Part shown: positions 57,484 to 64,000 of the stretch, piece after piece
How the letters are laid out: each line of letters starts with the position of its first letter
How positions within the stretch are numbered: the first letter of the stretch is position 1
Origin: Lederbergia galactosidilytica
GTDB lineage: Bacteria; Bacillota; Bacilli; Bacillales; Bacillaceae_C
Direction of reading: 5' to 3'
DNA: 64,000 bases
Assembly (NCBI RefSeq): GCF_017873565.1
Contig: NZ_JAGGKH010000016.1
Span: 62,001 to 126,000 of the forward strand
Made by a program: the position numbers and the translations under genes
Notes under the pieces: generated by a model
What the model was told of the DNA's origin: nothing
Seen by the model: the letters and a program-made list of their open reading frames with translations, nothing else
Databases searched by the model: none

Positions 57484-57915
57484 TTATTCATCTGCGGGAT
57501 TGTTTTCATTCCATTCTTCCAGTTCTTGCATCTGTTCATGTGTGACTCCATAAGGCGCTCCGCCACTCGTATATCCGGCAATGTAAGCAAAAGTTTCGTC
57601 TGAATCTAGATAGGCAAGCAATTCCTGTTCTTCTCGTTCTCTTTTTTTCTTTTCTCGTTTTCGTTGATTATGTAATTTGCGGTTTTGAATGGTTTGTTTC
57701 ACTCTAGCTATTTCTTCAGAATCTAGGGGTGCGCCCAGTCGCCTTAGTTCGTTCATTGCATTTTTTAAATTAAAACCAGTGATTTTAGAATAAGCCTTTA
57801 TAATATTATCTCCCTCAAATTGCTCAATCCATACCTTTGCTTTTTCCAAACGCTCTTCCTTGGACAGTCCTTGCAGTGGTTTTCTCTTCTTTTTCTTTTT
57901 CTTCATTTTTATCAT
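57484..57915 (-). CDS. Lys/Arg-rich hypothetical protein
   Basis: The 143-residue protein is started at ATG 57915 (AGG six bases upstream). It begins with a run of lysines (MIKMKKKKKKRKPLQG), followed by an SKEERLEKAKVWIEQFEGDN helix, IKAYSKITGFNLKNAMNELR, a coiled, highly charged segment (REKKKREREEQELL) and a conserved-looking YIAGYTSGGAPYGVTHEQ tail. It looks like a nucleic-acid-binding protein. I know no function. It is 73 bases upstream of the DUF6429 gene and may share its transcript. Confidence 0.7.
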   Translation of the reverse strand: MIKMKKKKKKRKPLQGLSKEERLEKAKVWIEQFEGDNIIKAYSKITGFNLKNAMNELRRLGAPLDSEEIARVKQTIQNRKLHNQRKREKKKREREEQELLAYLDSDETFAYIAGYTSGGAPYGVTHEQMQELEEWNENNPADE

Positions 57916-58075
57916 TTGCACCTTTCATCTCTTATCCATCGTACTTGAGCTCACGAAATGGAAAAGCTAGATTTAATCTGTTTCAAGAAACTTCTTTAAA
58001 TCTAGCTATTACCACCAGAGATCATTAAGTTCGTTTTTTCAAATCGATGTGGTAACCTATTTCATTTCAATTTCA

Positions 58076-58561
<486 letters not shown>

Positions 58562-58612
58562 TTTCCTTTACCTCCTTTTTTATAGAAGTACAAACCCATT
58601 ATACTACAAAAT

Positions 58613-58753
58613 TCAACCCAATTGTCGGTAAGTTTGTTTTTCTGTCATTAAGCTAAATTGAAAATAAAGGGAATCTTCATCCAGTGGATTTCCCCCATTA
58701 ATTTGATTCAGAATTTCTGTTGCTCCCATCAAACGATCAATATAGAATTTCAT
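58613..58753 (-). CDS. possible 46-residue small protein
   Basis: A frame from ATG 58753 reads MKFYIDRLMGATEILNQING then GNPLDEDSLYFQFSLM to TGA at 58613-58615. It has normal protein composition but no ribosome site, so it may be a remnant. Confidence 0.35.
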   Translation of the reverse strand: MKFYIDRLMGATEILNQINGGNPLDEDSLYFQFSLMTEKQTYRQLG

Positions 58754-58759
58754 AAAAAT

Positions 58760-58789
58760 ACGACAGTGCACTAATCACAGCACTGTCGT
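58760..58789. terminator. hairpin terminator
   Basis: ACGACAGTGC and GCACTGTCGT form a 10-bp stem around 10 bases, just after the transporter stop on the minus strand. Confidence 0.75.
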
Positions 58790-58825
58790 ATGATTTAAAA
58801 AGAAGTATTTCGGAACTCCATGTAA

Positions 58826-60076
58826 TCAACAAAACGAATCATTCTTACTCGGATTACTCAGTCCGAAGACTTTCCTGCAATATAAGCCAAAGAAAGAGCC
58901 AGCAAGTGCCATGACCATCCAGACCCATCCATGTAAACTGAATGAAGCAATTCCACTAAAGTAGGCACCAATATTACAGCCAAATGCAAGTCTAGCACCA
59001 TACCCCATTAGCAGCCCACCAATAATCGATGAAGCAGCTACGCCTGGTTTGATTTTTCCCGGTTTGAAATTACCTTGAAACGCAGCAGCAATAAATGCAC
59101 CAAGGATAATACCAAAATTCAACACACTTGTAGAGTCTGCCAACACGGTTTGTTGTAATGCTTGTGTATTCCCTTGCCAATAAGACCAGCTTGCTACATC
59201 CACTCCAAAAAATTGTAGAAATTTAGATCCCCAAAGTACAAAAGCCGATGTAACGCCCCAAGGTGTACCTCTCACTGACAGTACCAGTGCATTGAGGACA
59301 GCAAGCACAACACCAGCTGTTACTAATGGCCATGCTCCTCTCCATATTTTCTTGAAACCACTTGTTGTAGCGAGGGGCTTCATTTGTGGCGGTTTTTTCT
59401 TTTTAGCAATTTTTACAGTCACACCATAAATGCCAAAGAAAATAAGCAGCTGCACAATCCATCCACCAAAATAACCGAAACCTGTTGATTCTGCTAAAGA
59501 AATGGGTGGAAGTGATGGCAGATCCAACCAAAATCCAAGATGATAAGCACCTATGACTGAGCCAGCAATAAATGCAATTAGGGTTAAAATCATCGAGGAT
59601 TTACCGCCCCCTAAATTATATAGTGTACCGGACGCACAGCCATTTCCCATTTGCATGCCAATACCAAAAACAAATGAACCAACAAGAATACTGACACCCA
59701 CTGGAGAAACAGATGCTGTTGGCGTTGTTCCTGTAAAACTGAATCCAGTCCCCAATATAATGGCAAATAGTGTTGTCGCAACAGCTAGCATAATCATATG
59801 GGCTTGTATGCCTTGCACATTCCCAACCGATACCAACCGCCTGAATGCAGATGTAAATCCAAAGCGTGCATGTAGCAAAGTAACACCTAAAGCAATGCCC
59901 AACAAATATAAAATCGCCTGAATGGAACCCGAAGTAACCAAGATCATGACAAATAATATAGCAGCCGCGATCGTACCAATCCATACAAACGGCTTTTGAA
60001 TAGGATTAAGCTTCGTCACGATCGTGGTTGGTTGCTTCAAATTTCGTACATGTAAGGTTTTCGCAACTTGTGCCAT
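58826..60076 (-). CDS. YeeE/YedE family (thiosulfate or sulfur-compound) transporter
   Basis: A 416-residue membrane protein. The two conserved cysteine sites are MGNGCASGTLYNLGGG (about residue 145) and ARLAFGCNIGAYFSGI (about residue 370), each in a symmetric half, as in the YeeE/TsuA family that carries thiosulfate or related ions. About ten membrane segments are seen. It starts MAQVAKTLHVRNLKQPTT with GGGGATTGGA upstream. No rhodanese or TusA gene lies beside it. Confidence 0.9.
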   Translation of the reverse strand: MAQVAKTLHVRNLKQPTTIVTKLNPIQKPFVWIGTIAAAILFVMILVTSGSIQAILYLLGIALGVTLLHARFGFTSAFRRLVSVGNVQGIQAHMIMLAVATTLFAIILGTGFSFTGTTPTASVSPVGVSILVGSFVFGIGMQMGNGCASGTLYNLGGGKSSMILTLIAFIAGSVIGAYHLGFWLDLPSLPPISLAESTGFGYFGGWIVQLLIFFGIYGVTVKIAKKKKPPQMKPLATTSGFKKIWRGAWPLVTAGVVLAVLNALVLSVRGTPWGVTSAFVLWGSKFLQFFGVDVASWSYWQGNTQALQQTVLADSTSVLNFGIILGAFIAAAFQGNFKPGKIKPGVAASSIIGGLLMGYGARLAFGCNIGAYFSGIASFSLHGWVWMVMALAGSFFGLYCRKVFGLSNPSKNDSFC

Positions 60077-60334
60077 TCCAATCCCCTCTTATCCCTATAA
60101 ATTTACTCAACTTTAATAAGTAGAAATATTGTAATACATTTTCGGAGGATTGTAAATGGCAAAAACTAAAAGTACGTATTCTATACGCGATTGTCTACTT
60201 CTTTACATTTCATTAAAATCGCTTTCCCATTTCTATCTGCAAACTTGTTTTCCATAATTAATTCTTTTATTTTCGAAAAAACTTTGCTACTTGGCCTATA
60301 TATATAACGACTGGATATCTTGTTTCGTTATTCA

Positions 60335-60958
60335 TCAAAACGATTGCTTTTCTTCTATTGATACTGACAAAATTAGCGTGCCAGGAAGCCCATTATCATA
60401 TGAAAGATAACCGCCATATGGATCCGCTTCCAATATTTTATTATTGATTGTTATATGATCAAGATTCAGAAATTCTATTCGCTTCTTTACCCGTTTGTCA
60501 TGGATAGCAACATCCAGAATCGTCTCCGTTGGGGCAATCGTTAGTTTATTAAATCGAATCGGTAGCCCCTCAACTTCTGTTTCTTGATCCAATTCATATT
60601 CAATAGAGGGCTGTTTTGTTACAGGAATCTCGAAGTTCCATTCTCCCTCGTAAGCCGTCGTAACATTATTTTGGTCAGAGGTATCACGAATCAATCTCTG
60701 AAGCGTTGTGATTTTAAGTTTAATGGTCCCTTCATCCTTTTTTAGTGGCTGTAAACTGATCTTTCCTTGATATACGTTCTTTTCTTTATTATTTAGGTCT
60801 GATGTAAGATCCGGGGGAGAGTACCTGGGGAACGTTTTATAACCCATGATTTCATATTCATTCTCCACAGAAAGACCCTCATTATCATCCATCATATATT
60901 GATTGTCTTTAGCTGTATCTTCTATTTCATAAAATAATGGTGGCTCTTTTATCTGCAC
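60335..60958 (-). pseudogene. C-terminal part of a DUF4179/DUF5643-type protein
   Basis: The 207-residue frame opens with a GTG right after a TAA, with no ribosome site. It is all beta strands: KISLQPLKKDEGTIKLKITT, EWNFEIPVTKQPSIEYELDQ, RFNKLTIAPTETILDVAI, matching the extracellular C-terminal region (DUF5643) of DUF4179 proteins controlled by ECF sigma factors. The N-terminal cytoplasmic and membrane parts are missing, so this is a truncated gene. The family call is moderately sure. Confidence 0.6.
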
Positions 60959-61024
60959 TTACTGGTCTAAAATCCGCATAAGTGGCTCATTTCATCCGCA
61001 ATAATCAATCGTTATGATCGCATC

Positions 61025-61052
61025 AAAAAAATCGGCGTTTAACCGATTTTTT
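61025..61052. terminator. rho-independent terminator of the interrupted GNAT gene
   Basis: AAAAAATCGG and CCGATTTTTT form a 10-bp stem with an 8-base loop just after the GNAT stop. Confidence 0.85.
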
Positions 61053-61065
61053 GAAAGATTTTCGA

Positions 61066-61371
61066 TTAACTTTCTTTTTCTTCCATTAGATCAACACTAC
61101 GTTGTTCATCAAATGTTAGCACTTCTTCCACCTTTTGTTCAGGCTTACCGTAAATTTCTTTTGCTTTGTAAGAATGAATGGTTTCATACATCATTTGAAC
61201 TTGTTTAAAGATATCTTCCTCTGTCTCGTTTTTATTTGGTGACCAATATAAAATTTCTAAAGCGAACGGTTCACCCGTCACTAATGAACGGGCCTGATAG
61301 CCAATTGATCGGGCATGAATAAATCCCTCACGATTATAAAAGCGTAATCTTTTTTCCGTATCAGAATCATC
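61066..61371 (-). pseudogene. C-terminal half of a GNAT acetyltransferase cut by IS605
   Basis: Immediately after the element end the frame reads DDSDTEKRLRFYNREGFIHA, the motif B region of GNAT proteins (RFYNREGF), then SIGYQARSLVTGEPFALEIL and a helical, acidic tail to a stop at 61066. The N-terminal half is at 63198-63473. Joined at the element ends the two give a 193-residue protein in one frame. This half has no start of its own. Confidence 0.8.
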
Positions 61372-61526
61372 TTGAGACTCCCACGTCTAAAGACGCAAGC
61401 CCTAGACCTTGCGGTTTAACGGGTGGGATTCTTGAATGACTAAACGTTCGCAGTCCATTTCTGTTTTGAACAGCCTTCAAGATGAGGGTATCTCATTACC
61501 CCTCCTAAGACAGTGCATCTAGCATC
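61372..61526 (-). ncRNA. IS605 right end with predicted omega-RNA 3' part
   Basis: The stretch from the tnpB stop to the element end contains the repeated hairpin-forming sequence CTTGCGTCTTTAGACG and ends CGTGGGAGTCTCAA. In IS605 elements the RNA that guides TnpB comes from this end, and its guide is the flanking host DNA, here GATGATTCTGATACGG. Assignment is by family knowledge. Confidence 0.55.
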
Positions 61527-62603
61527 TTAGGCTGAATGACTATTACCATCAATCACAGGTGCGTATCGAATATTCATAGCACCGACTAAATCGCGATGTT
61601 TTTCGAATCCACATTTACACTTATATTTGCGGTCTTGTGCCTTATTTTTTTCAAAACATTTAGGACATGTTTGACTTGTGTATGCAGGATTCACATATTC
61701 AACTTTCATTCCCTCTAGATTCGCTTTGTATTCAATGAATTTTGCTAGGCGGTAGAATGACCAATTGTGCAGATTCTTTTCGTTTTTACGGCTTGTGCTT
61801 GCCGTCTGTCTAATGTTCGCTAATTTTTCTAAGCGAATGACAGAAATCTTATTTTCTTTTGCAAAATCAATGATGGCACGACTAACCTTATGGTCTTGGT
61901 CTTTCATCCAGCGTTGTTCCTTATCTTTTGAATTGCGGATAGCATTTAACTTTTTCCTTTTGCCTAATGTTTTGCGTTCAGAACGGAATTTTCGCTTCAC
62001 GTATTTATTTTGTCTGCCATTACCAAAGAAGCGTACCTTTTCATCATCTGTCACAGCCACAGCAGGTACTTTTAAGCCTAAGTCTATACCCATGACTTTT
62101 AAATCTGTTCCTTGAATGGGAGGTATAGTGACAGAAATTTGGGCAATCCATTTATTCGTTTTCTTTGTGACACGTAGTGTACCTAATTTGTGTTTTAGCA
62201 AATCGAAATTACGGTTATCTTTATCAACTAACAAAGCACGAATAGGAGTTTTAGTTGCTTTGCCATTGACCATAATTGGCATTAAAATGTGTGTTAAATC
62301 AAACGAATAGTTTTGGTTATTCCAAATACACACTGGTTTCTTCAAAACAGGAATCACCTTGTATTTATTTTTCTTCGCTTTTTTAAACACACTTTTAGCG
62401 TCTTTAATCGCTTGATTTTTAACGGCACTTGGCAGGGCGGCAGAAATATTCTTGCTTGATTTCTTTGTACTTTTCTTTTCAGCAACCATTTCTGAAACGA
62501 GGGTGTTGATTGTAGAAATGTACGATTGACTCATTTCTGACAAAATAGAAGCCTGTTCTTTTGTTGGAAGCAACTTGACTTGAACCGTTATGGTTTGCGA
62601 CAC
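61527..62603 (-). CDS. tnpB: TnpB RNA-guided nuclease (IS605 OrfB)
   Basis: A 358-residue nuclease, ancestor-type of Cas12. The RuvC catalytic residues are in KVMGIDLGLKVPAVAV (Asp, near residue 170), ISVIRLEKLANIRQ (Glu), and HRDLVGAMNI (last Asp). A four-Cys zinc finger CPKCFEK...CKC lies between the latter two. All catalytic residues are present, so it may be active. It cuts DNA next to the target motif to keep or restore the element (known for ISDra2 TnpB). It follows tnpA by 6 bases. Confidence 0.93.
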   Translation of the reverse strand: MSQTITVQVKLLPTKEQASILSEMSQSYISTINTLVSEMVAEKKSTKKSSKNISAALPSAVKNQAIKDAKSVFKKAKKNKYKVIPVLKKPVCIWNNQNYSFDLTHILMPIMVNGKATKTPIRALLVDKDNRNFDLLKHKLGTLRVTKKTNKWIAQISVTIPPIQGTDLKVMGIDLGLKVPAVAVTDDEKVRFFGNGRQNKYVKRKFRSERKTLGKRKKLNAIRNSKDKEQRWMKDQDHKVSRAIIDFAKENKISVIRLEKLANIRQTASTSRKNEKNLHNWSFYRLAKFIEYKANLEGMKVEYVNPAYTSQTCPKCFEKNKAQDRKYKCKCGFEKHRDLVGAMNIRYAPVIDGNSHSA

Positions 62604-62609
62604 ACGGAT

Positions 62610-63008
62610 TCACCCCCTTGTTTTTTGTTGCTCAACATAACGTTTAATGGTTTCGCTCGATACATTTCCTGCGGTAGATACAAAATAGGAACGTGTCCAA
62701 AGGCTTGGCAAGTGTTGAAGATGAGAAAATTCCTCTCTTAACTTTTTAGAAGTCACTCCTTTAATTTTTGCCATAATATCAGCAGGACTAAATGTTGGCA
62801 GTGCATTCAGAAACATATGGGTATGGTCGTTGTCACATTCCAAAGCAACAATCACAATTTTTAATTCTTCACAAATTTCTTGGACTAATTGTTTGAATCG
62901 TTCTTCTACATCAGTACGAAGGAAAATTTTCCTTCTGTACCTGGGACAGAAAACGAAATGATAATGGATTGATGATACGGTTGTCTTTGTTCTTCTGTAT
63001 TCGTTCAT
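62610..63008 (-). CDS. tnpA: IS200-like Y1 transposase TnpA
   Basis: A 132-residue HUH transposase that moves the element as single-stranded DNA. HUH motif is DHTHMFLNALP; catalytic Tyr is in SSETIKRYVEQQ near residue 125. Start MNEYRRTKTTVSSIHYHFVF and the IKGVTSKKLREEF helix match the family. Length is normal. It lies upstream of tnpB in one transcript. Confidence 0.93.
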   Translation of the reverse strand: MNEYRRTKTTVSSIHYHFVFCPRYRRKIFLRTDVEERFKQLVQEICEELKIVIVALECDNDHTHMFLNALPTFSPADIMAKIKGVTSKKLREEFSHLQHLPSLWTRSYFVSTAGNVSSETIKRYVEQQKTRG

Positions 63009-63197
63009 AAACCCATTGTATTAGTTTTCCGTATAAACTACAACAGAAATACAATAAATATAGAGTGAAATTTTCAGATACTTGAAGCCCCGCAAAACCT
63101 TACGTTTTTTAGTGGTACTCCGTATCTGACCTCACTCTCATCCCACCCCTAAAGGGGTGCTGTCGCACCGTGGGGGGCTTTCCCGTTCGGAGACTCT
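63009..63197 (-). repeat. IS605 left end with hairpins
   Basis: Non-coding end holding CACCCCTAAAGGGGTG (63144-63159), a perfect hairpin, and other dyads; hairpins near the ends are what TnpA recognises. The host GNAT frame runs into this DNA by chance and ends at 63138. Confidence 0.7.
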
Positions 63198-63473
63198 GTA
63201 ATCAATCGGTTCTACCTCTAATAGATTGGGCTTACTTTTCTCTTTCATTTTTTCAATTAATGTATGCCTAATTCCCTGCCCTCTTGATTTCGAGGATACC
63301 CATATATAATCAATAAAAATAAATGGATCGAACTCCGCGTACATCATCACATGATATGGACCCTCATCCTTACGATAAATATCCCCCTTTTCACTTAATA
63401 ATTTATCCATATGCTTTTTTGACTTCATTTCCTCTGCCGGAAAGTATTCGTTTAATTTATTGTACCAACTCAT
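63198..63473 (-). pseudogene. N-terminal half of the GNAT acetyltransferase cut by IS605
   Basis: ATG 63473 follows AAGGAGAA. The frame shows FDPFIFIDYIWVSSKSRGQG and IRHTLIEKMKEKSKPNLLEV, the acetyl-CoA loop and helix of GNAT, ending EPIDY at the target site. The catalytic fold is incomplete without the other half at 61066-61371. Confidence 0.85.
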
Positions 63474-64000
63474 GAAAGTTCTCCTTAAAATTTCTTATTA
63501 TAATAAACCTTGAATAGAAATTTAAAATATATGTCCTAGTATCCGCAAAAAGTCAACTTTCATTCGCGAATGGCTTACACAATTTTAACAAAGGATACCT
63601 TTTATCATATCATTAATGGAATCGGAAGGTTTATTTTTGTTTGGGCGATCTTGTACCGTTAAAAAAACATCAATTCCCCCCTCAAACCCGCATTCCACTG
63701 TTCGAGTAAAAAATAGTTATGCTGCGGAACCCCCATTTTGAAGGATTTTCGGATCAAAGATGACCATTTTCCGGGCCTTTTCCGGCTGTTTTTTCACCTT
63801 TTTTGGGAAGTTGGAGTAAAGTTTTTGGAGTAATGGATAGAAGAGAAAACCGAGGAAGGATAAGAAGGACAAGGGATTGGGCATGAAAAGACCCCGAGTT
63901 CGCAAATGATTATTTTAACGAAATCAGGGGCGGATTAGCACATGTTTATTTTGTTTCGGTGATGTTTATTTTAGTTAGACAGATCTCAGTTCCAGCTTTG
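63474..64000. other. non-coding end of window
   Basis: No gene with coding character or ribosome site is seen. A run of G/C-poor DNA carries scattered short frames only; the last bases may lead into another feature beyond the window. Confidence 0.35.

Larger units (their letters stand above)
61372..63197 (-). mobile_element. IS200/IS605-type element with tnpA and tnpB
   Basis: About 1.83 kb on the minus strand. No inverted repeats or target duplication, as expected. It sits after ATTGATTAC in a GNAT gene; removing exactly 61372-63197 gives ...GATTAC-GATGATTC..., which keeps the host frame. TTAC is the known IS608 target, so this boundary is my first choice; TTGAT (ISDra2 target) three bases earlier also keeps the frame. 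Confidence 0.85.

Noticed and set aside
63717-63905. A 62-residue minus-strand frame near the window end
   Set aside because: No ribosome site and no family-like features; not supported as a gene.

Overview
The window is AT-rich DNA from a low-GC Gram-positive, very probably a member of the Bacillaceae. Support: strong GGAGG-type ribosome binding sites, frequent TTG and GTG starts, a glmS ribozyme ahead of glmS, a YbxH-type small protein, a DUF3219 (YkvR-like) protein, a yxlEFG-like cassette, and Bacillus-type CopZ/CopA. Genus cannot be fixed from the sequence alone. I recognised no rRNA, tRNA or CRISPR array.

Layout. 0.2-4.8 kb: copper cluster on the minus strand (Nudix/Cys-rich mini-protein, copZ, copA with a one-base frameshift, a broken glutaredoxin, a second CopZ-like protein, a His-rich protein). 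4.8-13.4 kb: acetyltransferase, amidohydrolase, M3 oligoendopeptidase, membrane protein, TetR regulator with a frameshifted CPBP protease, DinB protein. 13.9-16.9 kb: ABC exporter with a PLDc_N protein and an HTH regulator with its own palindrome. 17-26 kb: a decay zone (NmrA remnant, DUF1772 with a premature TGA, broken small multidrug pumps behind an intact MerR, doubly frameshifted GNAT, broken HD protein) mixed with intact GNAT/TetR, CPBP and HAD genes. 27.2-31.2 kb: two-component system plus an ABC module of actinobacterial look. 31.4-34.0 kb: remnants of a paired YdcZ-type transporter cut by an IS3-family element. 34.3-36.3 kb: glmS with its ribozyme.

36.5-49.9 kb: mostly intact metabolic and transport genes: SAM methyltransferase, a TatA/TatC pair downstream of a GMC dehydrogenase and its twin-arginine partner subunit, DoxX, YbxH, MATE, hydrolase, O-acetyltransferase, DHA2-type MFS, LLM oxidoreductase, flavin monooxygenase. 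50-60 kb: an EIIC-like transporter with an unusual soluble N-terminus, large catalase, ZIP transporter, SstT, a DUF6429 gene with TGA at a Trp position, a coiled-coil protein with exact 42-bp repeats, and a YeeE/YedE transporter. 60-63.5 kb: a truncated DUF4179/DUF5643-type gene and an IS200/IS605 element (tnpA, tnpB) sitting inside a GNAT gene.

How it works together: copper export, drug export, peptide and sugar transport, oxidative-stress defence and redox metabolism, with many local regulators carrying visible dyad operators. The strongest global oddity is the number of genes broken by single-base changes in short homopolymers, which is either sequencing error or real decay. The most informative mobile-element observation is the IS605 insertion, where both ends can be inferred because removing it restores the host gene's frame.
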